Shown: one piece after another, positions 29,532 through 39,219 of the stretch
Layout: each line of letters opens with the position of its first letter
Numbering within the stretch: the stretch's first letter is position 1
Source of the DNA: Flavobacteriaceae bacterium MAR_2010_188
GTDB lineage: Bacteria; Bacteroidota; Bacteroidia; Flavobacteriales; Flavobacteriaceae
DNA: 64,000 nt
Assembly: GCA_900104375.1 (NCBI GenBank)
Contig: LT629302.1
Coordinates: 2,014,001 to 2,078,000 of the forward strand
Direction: 5' to 3'
Position numbers and translations under genes: made by a program
Notes under the pieces: model-generated
What the model was told of the DNA's origin: nothing
Databases searched by the model: none
Seen by the model: the letters and a program-made list of their open reading frames with translations, nothing else

Positions 29532-30143
29532 AATGTAAAAAGTATCTTCAATTTAATTTTTCTTTCTTTTGATATAAATTGAAAGATCGCCTAATGGTAA
29601 ATCAATAAAATCTAATCTCGTAGTATAGTACGTTCGGCAGGGAAGCGCAAATTCTACTAACAAATTAACGCTCAAAGTGTAATACTCGTTTTAATACGAA
29701 AAGTTAGGAATTAAATTTTAATTTCAATAAAAAGATTTCAAAATTAAAGTGGGTAATTATTTGATTTTGATTTAGGTTGAAACTCACCTAAATGAATGTA
29801 AGGTAGCAAGTTAGTCGAACCTCCTTTAAACCGTTCTTGATATAAAAAGTCAGGCAATTGGTTCTAGAAAAAACTTCTATAGCGCCACATAAAGATTGAA
29901 AATTTGGACCTAAGTTATATTGAAAATCTTACTAATTGAAACAAATATGAACATAAAAGACAACCTTTGTAACACTTAAAACGTCTTTAAAAAAAGTATA
30001 GGGCTAGTTTATGAAAAAATTCAAATTGATTTCAATAGTATCGGTCTTGGTTTTGACTGTTCAATTCACATATTATTAGATAAACAATCCAGATATATTC
30101 TGAAGCAAACCAGAATAAAAAATGATTGATGTTTGCTCTTATG
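29532..30143. other. Long intergenic region with a signal-peptide remnant
   Basis: No intact gene is visible in this AT-rich stretch. At 30011-30079 (+) an ATG opens 22 codons that read as a bare signal peptide (MKKFKLISIVSVLVLTV...), then stop. It is probably the broken start of a secreted-protein gene. The part near 29532 must hold the promoter of the histidine kinase operon. Confidence 0.45.
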
Positions 30144-30173
30144 AACAAAAAATCACCTTCTAAATAGAAAGTG
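30144..30173 (-). terminator. Intrinsic terminator of the molybdenum oxidoreductase operon
   Basis: Read on the minus strand, CACTTTCT and AGAAGGTG form an 8-bp stem (one G-T pair) with a 4-base loop, followed by ATTTTTTG. It lies about 60 bases after the paoC-like stop codon. Confidence 0.7.
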
Positions 30174-30233
30174 AGTTGTTTGATAAGAATAAGTTTTTTT
30201 GTCTATAATTTCAGGAATATAACTGAAACATTT

Positions 30234-32408
30234 CTATCCCCTTTTTACCCCTGCCTCTAATGGTGTACTAAGGAATTTGTCTGGAGTAATCGGTAAATCA
30301 CGAAAACGTTGACCAGTCGCATTAAATATTGCATTCGCAATTGAACCTGCTACACTGGTAATACCCAATTCACCGATACCTTTTACCCCCATTGCATTAG
30401 CGATTTTGTCTTCTTCTGGAAGAAAAACAACCTCAACGTTGGCCATATCCAAATTCACGGGCACATGATAATCGGCGAAAGAACGGGTAATAAAATTACC
30501 GTGATTAGGTTCTACTTCCGTTTTTTCGGCCATTGCCATCCCTGCTCCCATCGCGATTCCGCCAATTACCTGACCAAAAGCGGTTTTAGGATTCAAAACT
30601 TTTCCGGCGGCACAGACATTTACCATTCTCTTAATTCGAAACATTCCCGTGTCCTTATCGACCCAAACTTCAGAAAAATTAGCACCAAATGAATAGACAG
30701 AATGATTTTTAAACTCTTCTGAAGGTTCCGCGGTTCCTTCAGCTTCATATCTATTGATATTATTATCTTTTAGTAATTGGGCAATTGCAACTTCTTCATC
30801 TCCTTTACCCGATTTTTCTTTTAGTTCTTTAATTGCATTAAGGCAAGCCATTCTCGCTCCATTACAATAAGAAGCAGCTCCCCAAGAACCACCAGAACCT
30901 GGAGTTACCGGAAAATCGGAATCACCTAATTCCACACTAACTCTTTCTACTGGAATATTTAAATACTCCGCAGCGGTTTGGGCAACAATGGTATAACTTC
31001 CGGTACCGATATCAGTTGCATCCATTAAAACAGTGGCGAAAACTTCAGCGTCCTTCAATTCTAAAATTACCTTGGCCGAAGATTTTAGGTAAGGCGAATT
31101 TCTCGACGCCGCGCTCACTCCAAAACCTTTTAGCCAATTGCCTTCAACATTGGTCCTAGGTTCCATTTTACGGTCTTTCCAACCAAATTTTTCGGCACCA
31201 ATACGTAAACATTCCACCATTAAACGTGACGAAAATTGCTTACCATTACTCGGATCGACCTGAGTATCATTTTTTATCCTGAAATCAACCGGATCCATTT
31301 TAAGTTTCCAGGCCATTTCATCCATCGCAGATTCTAGAGCAAAACTCCCAGGAGCTTCACCCGGAGCCCTCATCGCGAAAGGCGTTTGAAGGTTCATCGG
31401 CATCAAACGATGCGTCACCAAATTATTCGGCACTTTGTAGAACATTTTAGAAACCGTTCCGCAGGCTTCATAAAACTGTTCATTTATCCCTGTAAACGAC
31501 AACGTTTCATGGGATAAGGCGGTTAACTCTCCATTATTTTTTGCGCCGATTTTTATCTTCTGTTCATTACGCTGTCTAAGATTGGTGTTGGTAAACATTT
31601 GGGTCCGCGTTACGGTTAGCTGAACCGGTCTTCCTATCATCTTGGAGGCCATCAGTGCTAAGGTTACGTGACGTTGGGTATTTAATTTTGAACCAAATCC
31701 ACCTCCAACATAAGGAGCAACTACTCTAATGTCACTTTGAGGAATTTGAAAGGTTTTTGCAATGGAAGTTACACAATTTTGTATCATTTGCTGAGACGAA
31801 TAAACCATCACCATATCATTGATGTATGAACCAATCACCGCATGTAGTTCCATTGGGTGATGATGCTCTATAGGTGTGTTGTAAGTTTCATCCAAGCTCA
31901 CATCTGCCTCACTTAATCCTTTCTCTATATCTCCTCTAGAATAATCTGCTTGTTCATTAGGCTTATAGGCTTTCTCTCGATTATTTTCAAAGATGAAATC
32001 TCCTTCTCCTTCTTCATATTCAAACTTTACTAATCTAGCGGCATATTGCGCTTGTTCAAAAGTTTCAGCTACCACCAGACCAACATATTCTCCGTAATAA
32101 TGAACCTCATCACTTTGTAAGGTCGGCGCGATTGTAGTAGTACCTATAGAGTTCATTTCTTCTTCATAATCCTTAACCTTCGGAGCATTTTTAAAGGTTA
32201 TCACTTCTAGGACGCCTTCTTGCTCCAAAGCTTCAGAGGTATCAACAGATTTAATTCTGCCTTTAACTATGGTACTATTAATTGCTTGGGCATATGCCTT
32301 GTTCTCGACCGCAAATTCCGAAGTATACTTCGCTCTTCCAGTCACTTTTAGAATGCCCTCAACCCTATTTATAGCTTCTCCAACTCCAGATGTATTTATC
32401 TTACTCAT
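30234..32408 (-). CDS. paoC: Molybdopterin-binding subunit of a PaoABC/xanthine-dehydrogenase-type oxidoreductase
   Basis: The 724-residue protein is the large molybdenum-cofactor subunit. Motifs are YVGGGFGSKL (substrate channel), APGEAPG, the GSGGSWGA cofactor-binding loop and KGIGELGI with catalytic Glu680. It hydroxylates aldehydes or aromatic heterocycles, passing electrons to the Fe-S and FAD subunits encoded just upstream. The three-gene order (FeS, FAD, Mo) and separate chains match periplasmic E. coli PaoABC (YagTSR). The cytosolic cofactor-insertion chaperone (PaoD/XdhC) is not in the window. Substrate is unknown. Confidence 0.87.
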   Translation of the reverse strand: MSKINTSGVGEAINRVEGILKVTGRAKYTSEFAVENKAYAQAINSTIVKGRIKSVDTSEALEQEGVLEVITFKNAPKVKDYEEEMNSIGTTTIAPTLQSDEVHYYGEYVGLVVAETFEQAQYAARLVKFEYEEGEGDFIFENNREKAYKPNEQADYSRGDIEKGLSEADVSLDETYNTPIEHHHPMELHAVIGSYINDMVMVYSSQQMIQNCVTSIAKTFQIPQSDIRVVAPYVGGGFGSKLNTQRHVTLALMASKMIGRPVQLTVTRTQMFTNTNLRQRNEQKIKIGAKNNGELTALSHETLSFTGINEQFYEACGTVSKMFYKVPNNLVTHRLMPMNLQTPFAMRAPGEAPGSFALESAMDEMAWKLKMDPVDFRIKNDTQVDPSNGKQFSSRLMVECLRIGAEKFGWKDRKMEPRTNVEGNWLKGFGVSAASRNSPYLKSSAKVILELKDAEVFATVLMDATDIGTGSYTIVAQTAAEYLNIPVERVSVELGDSDFPVTPGSGGSWGAASYCNGARMACLNAIKELKEKSGKGDEEVAIAQLLKDNNINRYEAEGTAEPSEEFKNHSVYSFGANFSEVWVDKDTGMFRIKRMVNVCAAGKVLNPKTAFGQVIGGIAMGAGMAMAEKTEVEPNHGNFITRSFADYHVPVNLDMANVEVVFLPEEDKIANAMGVKGIGELGITSVAGSIANAIFNATGQRFRDLPITPDKFLSTPLEAGVKRG

Positions 32409-32426
32409 AGTTACTTTCTTTTATAA

Positions 32427-33419
32427 TTATGCTTTGCGCTCATAAGCTTGTGTAAGCGCTCTCACCACCGCCTTTTTACCCATTTCAATTTTGTATTCAT
32501 TATCATCGAGCGGTTTCGCGCCTTTCATAGCAATTTCGGAAGCTTGAATAAAATTAGCTTCAGTTGGTTTCTTCCCTTTTAGAAAAGATTCTGCTTCGGT
32601 TAATTTCCATGGTTTATGTGAAACTGCTCCCATCGCAAGTGCCGCATCGGTAATCATGCCACCTTTAATCTGTAAACCTGCTGCAACGGACATTATGGCA
32701 AATGCATAACTAGAACGTTCGCGTATTTTTAGATAATAATAATGGTCCGCAAATTTTGGTTCTGGTAATTCTATGGATGTAATTAATTCATTCGGATTTA
32801 GATTATTATCCTTTTCTGGCTGATTACCCGGAAGTCGATGAAAATCTGCAAAATCGATTTTACGTTCGGTTCCGTCTTCTTGCTGAACAATGACTTTTGC
32901 TCCTAGCGCAGCCAATGCAATATTCATATCAGAAGGATTGGTCGCAACACAACTTTCGCTCCAACCAAAGATGGCATGATTTCCATTCTTTCCTTTTAAT
33001 GCACCACAACCAGAACCTGGTTCTCTTTTGTTACAAGGCATGGAAGTTTCGAAAAAATAAGGGCAACGTGTACGTTGCAGCAAATTACCTGCATTGGTCG
33101 CCATATTTCTAATTTGCGCCGTAGCGGCAGAAAGCATGGTCATGGACAACAACGGATAATTTTTACGGATATCTGGATGATTGGCAGTTTCTGAATTACT
33201 TAACATCCCGCCGATGGTGTATCCACCAGAATTATTTGATTTAATCTCTTTAAATTGAAGATCTGCTACCTCCACCAATTGATCCGGTCTTTCTACATCT
33301 TCTTTCATTAAATCTACCAAATTGGTACCTCCTCCCAGATATTTAGACATTCCGGAAGAAGTTGCTGCGGAAAGTGCTTCTTCTATATTTTTTGGTCCTA
33401 TATATTTAAATGGTCTCAT
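32427..33419 (-). CDS. paoB: FAD-binding subunit of the PaoABC-type oxidoreductase
   Basis: The 330-residue protein has the FAD-binding PCMH fold with the LGGGTNLVDLMK pyrophosphate loop and ATNAGNLLQRTRCPYFF. Extra cysteines (TRCPYFFETSMPCN ... GSGCGALKG) match the insertion that carries an additional [4Fe-4S] cluster in PaoB-like subunits. It transfers electrons from the Fe-S subunit to the final acceptor. It is 18 bases upstream of the Mo subunit gene and 12 bases downstream of the 2Fe-2S gene. Confidence 0.87.
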   Translation of the reverse strand: MRPFKYIGPKNIEEALSAATSSGMSKYLGGGTNLVDLMKEDVERPDQLVEVADLQFKEIKSNNSGGYTIGGMLSNSETANHPDIRKNYPLLSMTMLSAATAQIRNMATNAGNLLQRTRCPYFFETSMPCNKREPGSGCGALKGKNGNHAIFGWSESCVATNPSDMNIALAALGAKVIVQQEDGTERKIDFADFHRLPGNQPEKDNNLNPNELITSIELPEPKFADHYYYLKIRERSSYAFAIMSVAAGLQIKGGMITDAALAMGAVSHKPWKLTEAESFLKGKKPTEANFIQASEIAMKGAKPLDDNEYKIEMGKKAVVRALTQAYERKA

Positions 33420-33431
33420 AGTTATCTTTAT

Positions 33432-34226
33432 TTAAGATTTGGCTTTCTGCATTTGTTCTGCCGTGGCAAATTCCCATTTCGGAGATTGCTCCTTACCGGT
33501 ATGAACTTCTGTAATGGCCTGTACAATATTATTATAAGCACCACATCTACATATATTCCCCGACATACGTTCTCTTATTTCTTCTTCTGAAAGCTGAATA
33601 TTTTTATTGACTTGAGTGAAATTCTCTGTAACGTAACTCGCGTCTCCGTTTTTAGCTTCATCCAATAAAGCAACTGAAGAACATATTTGTCCGGAGGTGC
33701 AATATCCACATTGAAATCCATCATGTTTTACAAAGGCGGTTTGCATAGCGTGCAAATCTGCTCCGATTGCCAAACCTTCTATTGTTGTTATCTTTTTATC
33801 CTTACAAGTCGCGGCGAGCGTGAGACACGATAGTTTACGCTTTCCGTCTATAAGCACGGTACACGCACCACACTGTCCATGGTCACAACCTTTTTTGGTA
33901 CCCGTTAATTGTAACCTTTCACGCAAAGCATCGAGCAACGACATCCGCGAATCGATTGTAAGTGGCTTAACCGAATTATTTACGTTAAGATTTACCTTTA
34001 ATTCATTGAGCAATGCTTCAATTTCTAGAATAGCTTCATCCTTTGGTCCATCTGCGAAAAGTTTCGAAGTAAAATATGGCGCCACCAAAACACTTAAACT
34101 TGCTGCAGAAATCTTTTGTAGAAATCTCCTTCTTGATTCTCCATGAAGACCAAGGTCACTTAGAACCTTATCTTCATCGCTAGATAAAATCGGCTCCTTT
34201 ATCTCTTTTGAGTTGAACTCTCCCAT
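33432..34226 (-). CDS. paoA: Tat-exported 2Fe-2S subunit of the PaoABC-type oxidoreductase
   Basis: The N-terminus contains SRRRFLQKISAASLSVLV, a twin-arginine signal, so the folded complex is likely exported to the periplasm. A plant-type ferredoxin domain carries GCDHGQCGACTVLIDGK with a later SCLT cysteine. The second [2Fe-2S] domain has CGYCTSGQICSS and GNICRCGAYNNI. These are the two clusters typical of the small subunit. First gene of the operon; the 34227-34753 gap upstream holds its promoter and shows nothing else I can name. Confidence 0.9.
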   Translation of the reverse strand: MGEFNSKEIKEPILSSDEDKVLSDLGLHGESRRRFLQKISAASLSVLVAPYFTSKLFADGPKDEAILEIEALLNELKVNLNVNNSVKPLTIDSRMSLLDALRERLQLTGTKKGCDHGQCGACTVLIDGKRKLSCLTLAATCKDKKITTIEGLAIGADLHAMQTAFVKHDGFQCGYCTSGQICSSVALLDEAKNGDASYVTENFTQVNKNIQLSEEEIRERMSGNICRCGAYNNIVQAITEVHTGKEQSPKWEFATAEQMQKAKS

Positions 34227-34753
34227 ATTTCTAATTTTTTAAAAAAATAATATATTTTTCAAACTAAAGTTGCCGCAATAAGATTTTTAGGAATTATTTA
34301 AGCTATTATCTGCAAACCGTTAAAAGTTCTTTTTTATTCCATTGTTGACGCACCTCGCTTAAGATAGAGGTGGTTTACCTTTAATAAGGATGTAGATTAA
34401 CATTTCGTTTCGGGAATTATGGCTATTGTAATGGTTTATTTCCTTATGCCTAATTATACCAGGCTAATTAAGAGTTGGCTTTACAAAGAAACCTCCAGTA
34501 AGTTGTTGTTAATTATTTATGCGGAAAACTTTTAAGAAATATCCTTTGATTAGATTTTTATTCTGAATTTTATAAAGGTTGAAAAAAATCTGATTTGAAG
34601 ATTTCAATTAACTTAAAATCAACTAGACGGACAAACCATCTATTAAAATTTGAATGCTTCGATAATGGGTTTTTCATCTAATAAATTATAAGGTCAAAAC
34701 ACTAATTCATTAATTTACAATACTCATTAGAAAGTTATATTTAAAATTCAGCT

Positions 34754-35878
34754 ATGCTTAAATTTTCTTCAGTGATGCTTTTCATTTTCTCAATTTCATG
34801 CGGACCTCAAAAGATAAATAAAACTGATGCCGACATAAAAGTTAATCGGTTCTATGTTAGTACCTATACTAATAACGATAGCAAGGGCATTTATGAATAT
34901 GGGATTAATTCAACTGGAAAACTAACAAAACTAGGCCTTGCGGCGGAAATTGAAAATCCGTCGTTTTTGGCCAAAAGTGTTGATCAAAAGTATTTGCTTG
35001 TTGTAAGTGAGACCGAAGATGATTCTAACGGAGGTGGCACTATTTCTTCCTTTAAAATTGAAAAAGACAAATTAACCCTTCTCAGTACTCAAGAATCTGG
35101 AGGCGCATCACCATGTTTTGTTGCTGTTGATGAATCTGGAATTGTTTTGACCGCAAATTATTCAAGTGGAACAATTGGACTGTTAAAGCTAAACAAGGAC
35201 GGAAAATTACAAGGCCCTCTAGATGTTGAAAAACATACCGGTCAAGGCACCCATGCCCGACAAACAGGCCCACATGCACATTCCGTATGGTTTGTTCCTG
35301 AAGAAAATCTCATTGTGTCAGTAGACTTGGGAACCAATGACCTTTGGTTTTCAAAAATTGACAAAAAAACCAATAAGTTGATTCCTGAGCCCAATAAAAA
35401 ACTAGCCATGAAAGAGGCTTCGGGTCCACGTCATTTAGCATTTCATCCTACCAAGAAAATTCTTTATGTATTAAATGAAATGGCTGGCTCAATAACTAGA
35501 ATCGATTACGACGATAATGAAAATTTTATAGTAAAGGAATCTTATAGTTCACTAATTGAGGGTGCAGATATATCAGCTAATAATTCTGCCGACATCCATA
35601 TATCTTCTGATGGAAGGTTTTTATACGCATCAAATAGAGGACCAAATAACATCGGAGTCTTCGCCATCACTGGGAGTGGAGATCTGCAAGTTGTTGAGCA
35701 TGTTTCAACCAAGGGCGATGCTCCGAGAAATTTTTCATTTTCACCTGGTGAGAAATTCTTATTGGTGGCTAATCAAAATTCTAACAATATAATATCCTTT
35801 AAAAGAAACGAAGAAAGCGGAAAATTGACTTATGCCGACTCAATATCGGCTCCTACCCCTGTTTGTATTTTATTTTAA
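34754..35878 (+). CDS. Lactonase-family seven-bladed beta-propeller lipoprotein
   Basis: A lipoprotein signal (FSISC) precedes a beta-propeller with repeated blades. Family landmarks are RFYVSTYT, the PHAHS metal/active-site segment (TGPHAHSVWFVPEE), SGPRHLAFHP, FLYASNRGPNNI and PRNFSFSPGEKFLLVANQ. Members include cytosolic 6-phosphogluconolactonase (YbhE-type), but the exported form suggests another lactone substrate. It is divergent from the pao operon. Confidence 0.83.
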   Translation: MLKFSSVMLFIFSISCGPQKINKTDADIKVNRFYVSTYTNNDSKGIYEYGINSTGKLTKLGLAAEIENPSFLAKSVDQKYLLVVSETEDDSNGGGTISSFKIEKDKLTLLSTQESGGASPCFVAVDESGIVLTANYSSGTIGLLKLNKDGKLQGPLDVEKHTGQGTHARQTGPHAHSVWFVPEENLIVSVDLGTNDLWFSKIDKKTNKLIPEPNKKLAMKEASGPRHLAFHPTKKILYVLNEMAGSITRIDYDDNENFIVKESYSSLIEGADISANNSADIHISSDGRFLYASNRGPNNIGVFAITGSGDLQVVEHVSTKGDAPRNFSFSPGEKFLLVANQNSNNIISFKRNEESGKLTYADSISAPTPVCILF

Positions 35879-36023
35879 TTTTCCGGATATATAAGTCTAG
35901 TTAGATATCATTCAAATTCACTTTTTTTATTCATACTAAGAATCAAACACAAGAATTGATTAAACCAAAAATCTTCCGAAAACCACCGATAGTATTTAAA
36001 TTATCACAAAATAACTATTGTGC

Positions 36024-36092
36024 ATGAAAATCATTAGGCTTGTTTTCATTTTAAGCATGTTTGTAATTTCGATTTGTAAAATTTCAGAATAA
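36024..36092 (+). pseudogene. Lipoprotein signal-peptide remnant in a degenerate cassette
   Basis: ATG 36024 opens 22 codons with a lipobox-like ending (MKIIRLVFILSMFVISIC), then stops. It is directly followed by a decayed attC-like site. A cassette-start-like ATTGTGCATG lies just before the ATG. I read it as the leftover of a small cassette. Confidence 0.45.
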
Positions 36093-36099
36093 ATCCCTT

Positions 36100-36236
36100 C
36101 TGATTTGGTAAGTGCTTATTTGGAAAATTGCTAACGCCAGTTCGCTGCGCTCGTGTCCATCGGAATTTACCCTTGTAATATTTTGTTTGCTATCTTGGGA
36201 ACAAATCAGCGCAACTGTTGTTACACCAAACATTAG
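36100..36236 (+). repeat. Degenerate attC-like site
   Basis: The interior (GGTAAGTGCTTATTTGGAAA ... TTTTGTTTGCTA ... ACACCAAAC) parallels the intact site at 59565-59702, and it ends in ATTAGCC where GTTAGCC would be expected. The 5' arm is unrecognisable. It suggests that the array once extended upstream of the recombinase. Confidence 0.5.
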
Positions 36237-36267
36237 CCAATATTTGGGTTAAACTTAGATCATTCTA

Positions 36268-38169
36268 TTAATCGGAAAATATTCTCTTGGAAGAGTCGTT
36301 TAGCTGTGATTTAGATAAAAAACTTGCAATTAAATCTTTTGGGTGAGTGGTTGGTAGAATAGGAAAGTCAAACCAGTTTTGTAAGTCCGTTTTGAATCCT
36401 ACTCCATTTAAATAACTATTTAATGCGAGGTTTAATCCCTTAGTGAATTTGGGATGATCAGCTCCTTGAGAATCGTTGTGATATAAATCGTTTTGAGCAA
36501 AACCTTCAAAAATAGGTCCCGTTATTTCTATTCCAAATTCTTCTGGATTCTTACCAATTGGGCTATGAACCGTCGTTGTGAATAGGTGCCAAAATGCAGA
36601 CTGAATACAATTTCTTTCAAACAATTGTCTTACAACTTCTAGTGAGTCAATAGTTTCCTGCTCGGTTTGTGTTGGAAACCCATACATAAGGTAGGAATGA
36701 ACCATAATATTATTTTCAGAAAAATTATGAGTAACTCTTGCCACTTGTGCTATATCAACTCCTTTTTTCATCTTGGTCAATAATCTGTCTGAGGCTACTT
36801 CCAATCCTCCAGTGACGGCTATACAACCTGATTTCTCCATCAACTGACATAATTCAAAAGTAAAAGTTTTTTCAAATCGAATGTTTGTCCACCAAGTGAT
36901 GTTTACATTTCTTTCTATCAATTTATTTGATAAAGCTCTTAACATTTTAGGCGGAGCAGCTTCATCAACAAAATGAAAACCAGTGATGCCCGTATCCTTG
37001 ATTATTTTCTCAATTTTATCTACTAAATCTTCAGCCGTTGTGTTTTGGTAATTCCCTATATAATCTAAACTCACATCACAAAACGAGCATTGTTTCCAAT
37101 AACATCCGTGAGAAATAGTCAATTTATTCCATCTAGCATCTGTCCACATACGATGCATTGGGTTTACTATATCCAAAAATGACACATATTTATCAAAAGG
37201 TAATCCCGAATAATTAGGAGCAGGCAAGTTTCTATGATGAAAAATGGTGTTTGGAATTTTATTCTTGTAAACGACTTGACCGTTTTCTAGTACAAAGGTT
37301 CTTTCAAGTTCATTGATATCTATGGCACCTTCAAGATATTTAACTATTTTTAATAATGGACCTTCTCCATCGTCCAGCGAAATAAAATCAATAAAATCAA
37401 AAATTCTAGGATCTTTTAGCGAACGTAATTCGGTATTACAATATCCTCCACCAAATGCAATATGGATATCAGGAAAAAACTGTTTAATAAATTGAGAACA
37501 ACGTAAGGCAGCAAACAAATTTCCAGGAAAAGGAATGGTAAAGCAAACTAAATCTGGAGTATGCGTTTGAATTTTCTCTTCCAAAATATTCATCATTTCA
37601 TCTTCGATGAGAGTAGGTTGATAACTCAATAATTCATCTAATTCATCAAAACTACTTGCTGAAGTGGCAATTTGCTCGGCATATTTGGTAAATGCAAAAA
37701 ATTCATCCACATTCGCTTGAATAAAATCACCTATTTCTTCTATAAAAAGTGTTCCGTAATGCTTTGCTTTATCAATGATTCCTATTTCCCCAGCTTCCCA
37801 TTTAATTTCAGTGCTAACATTTATTAACCTATGACCTAAGGGCAAAAAATTAGCTTCCAATATTTTATTTGCAGTTTTAATATCCTGCTTTTGAAGAAAT
37901 CCGATAACCACATCAACCCTAGAAATGTAAAGCTCTTTCATTTCATTAACCTTAGGATAATAATTATTATCCAAATCTTTAGCTTCCTTAAAGATAGAAC
38001 GGAGAAAATTACTCGTAAAAATAGAGGCAAATAACTCAATACTTAAATCGCAATGGGAAAAAGATATCTCATACCCTTCCATGAACCCTTTTAGATAAGC
38101 AGAAGCCGGATAAGCTGTGTTTAACTGAGTAAATGGAGGAGTAATAAAAAGAATTTTCGTTTTCGGCAT
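36268..38169 (-). CDS. B12-binding-type radical SAM protein
   Basis: The 633-residue protein has an N-terminal cobalamin-binding-like region (FITPPFTQLNTAYPASAYLK ... LVCFTIPFPGNLFAALRCSQ) and a radical SAM domain with ISHGCYWKQCSFCD. The cluster cysteines would be Cys356, Cys361 and Cys364, a CX4CX2C spacing instead of CX3CX2C. TGFHFVDEA and MVHSYLMYGFPTQTEQET fit the barrel. Related enzymes modify peptides, lipids or cofactors; no precursor peptide or other pathway gene is seen. It is the only minus-strand gene between the degenerate attC-like sites. Confidence 0.8.
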   Translation of the reverse strand: MPKTKILFITPPFTQLNTAYPASAYLKGFMEGYEISFSHCDLSIELFASIFTSNFLRSIFKEAKDLDNNYYPKVNEMKELYISRVDVVIGFLQKQDIKTANKILEANFLPLGHRLINVSTEIKWEAGEIGIIDKAKHYGTLFIEEIGDFIQANVDEFFAFTKYAEQIATSASSFDELDELLSYQPTLIEDEMMNILEEKIQTHTPDLVCFTIPFPGNLFAALRCSQFIKQFFPDIHIAFGGGYCNTELRSLKDPRIFDFIDFISLDDGEGPLLKIVKYLEGAIDINELERTFVLENGQVVYKNKIPNTIFHHRNLPAPNYSGLPFDKYVSFLDIVNPMHRMWTDARWNKLTISHGCYWKQCSFCDVSLDYIGNYQNTTAEDLVDKIEKIIKDTGITGFHFVDEAAPPKMLRALSNKLIERNVNITWWTNIRFEKTFTFELCQLMEKSGCIAVTGGLEVASDRLLTKMKKGVDIAQVARVTHNFSENNIMVHSYLMYGFPTQTEQETIDSLEVVRQLFERNCIQSAFWHLFTTTVHSPIGKNPEEFGIEITGPIFEGFAQNDLYHNDSQGADHPKFTKGLNLALNSYLNGVGFKTDLQNWFDFPILPTTHPKDLIASFLSKSQLNDSSKRIFSD

Positions 38170-38344
38170 AATGCAAAGATAGATTTCTGTACAATGAAAC
38201 TGATTGAATTTATACTCATTTATGAATTGGAAGACAAAATTACGTTCGCTTATACATATATCAATCGTTGATATGTCTTACATTCCTTAATCATAGATGA
38301 GCATATTGATTTCTAATAAGATACGTTCGCCAATAATTTCTATA

Positions 38345-38445
38345 TTGAATTGCTTGGCACCTTTTCTGGAAAATTGCTCACGCCAGTTGGCTGCGCTTTT
38401 ATCCTCCGGAATTTTCGAGGGTCCGAGTTTGTTTATTAAATACCA
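38345..38445 (+). repeat. Second degenerate attC-like interior
   Basis: GAATTGCTTGGCACCTTTTCTGGAAAATTGCTC-type sequence followed by CCGGAATTTTCGAGG and TTTGTTTATTAAAT resembles the middle of the intact sites at 59.6-62.2 kb. Outer arms and the GTT core are missing. The surrounding gap 38170-38767 has no gene. Confidence 0.45.
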
Positions 38446-38553
38446 TTACTTTATCCCCAATAAAATAATTGATGTTTTTGACTACAATAGTATATTATGA
38501 TTCGAAGCGTGAAGAAAACGAAAAAGTCAGCATTGCTGCTAACTTGTCTTCTT

Positions 38554-38611
38554 TAGTAGCGGGAACTGCCCCGACTTCTCGGGGGGAACCAGTGACCTTC
38601 TGCTTACGAGT
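38554..38611 (-). tRNA. tRNA-like 3' half fragment with a palindrome in the T loop
   Basis: On the minus strand AACTCGTAAGCAGAAGGTCA then CTGGTTC resembles an anticodon loop (CGT), variable loop and T stem. It is followed by a 16-base palindrome (CCCCGAGAAGTCGGGG) and CAGTTCCCGCTACTA, like the T-stem end and acceptor. The anticodon stem and the 5' half do not fit, so this is not a functional tRNA. Such a fragment close to a recombinase may mark an old integration. Confidence 0.35.
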
Positions 38612-38767
38612 TCGGCAATCGGTAATTTTTCGACTGTTCTGCTAAGCTCGTTTGCCCTATTTTATAAGTTGTGTTCTAATCTGTGTTCAGTCTTGTGTTC
38701 AATTAAATTTTGAACCGAAGCTAAGATAAATATTTCCACCCTTAATGTTGAAATCGGTATCCATCTT

Positions 38768-39145
38768 CTAGCGGGACATATAGGCTTGCCATTCTACTAT
38801 CAGGTATTTTCTCTTTCCCGGTTTCTTAAGCTCCAGATAACCGTAATCGAAAACAAAAAGATAAACATCGCCTTTACCGTTCTTCCCATAGTGGGTAAAG
38901 TAATTCGGGTCGAACCCTTCCGCCAACACGTCACTCTTAGAGGCTGTTGTGTAGCCCTTGTGGTTGAAACGTTTCAAGATCCTTCGATTGGCCTTGAGCC
39001 TCCTTTCCACCTCAAGATAAAATTCATCCTGCTTTTGCCTGAGCTGGTAGTGGTAGATAGATTTGCACTTTCCAGAACAGAACCGCTTGTCTCTCCTTCC
39101 ATGGATATCTGAATCACAAACTGGGCACACTGTAGATTTATCCAT
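38768..39145 (-). CDS. Zinc-ribbon protein divergent from the recombinase
   Basis: The 125-residue basic protein begins with a treble-clef/zinc-ribbon motif (CPVCDSDI, RRDKRFCSGKCKSIYHY), then a helical region rich in Arg and Lys and a C-terminal beta-rich part (GDVYLFVFDYGYLELK). The function is unknown. It is probably nucleic-acid binding. It shares a 74-base divergent promoter region with the tyrosine recombinase, so it may regulate or assist recombination; that is inference. Confidence 0.72.
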   Translation of the reverse strand: MDKSTVCPVCDSDIHGRRDKRFCSGKCKSIYHYQLRQKQDEFYLEVERRLKANRRILKRFNHKGYTTASKSDVLAEGFDPNYFTHYGKNGKGDVYLFVFDYGYLELKKPGKRKYLIVEWQAYMSR

Positions 39146-39219
39146 TTACAAACGTTTCTTATACGACTAAGATACGTGTAATGAACCGATTATAGAATAA
39201 AATGTGCTAATATAGCTAC

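Noticed and set aside
38554..38611. Functional tRNA
   Set aside because: Only the 3' half is recognisable, the anticodon stem does not pair and a palindrome interrupts the T loop.
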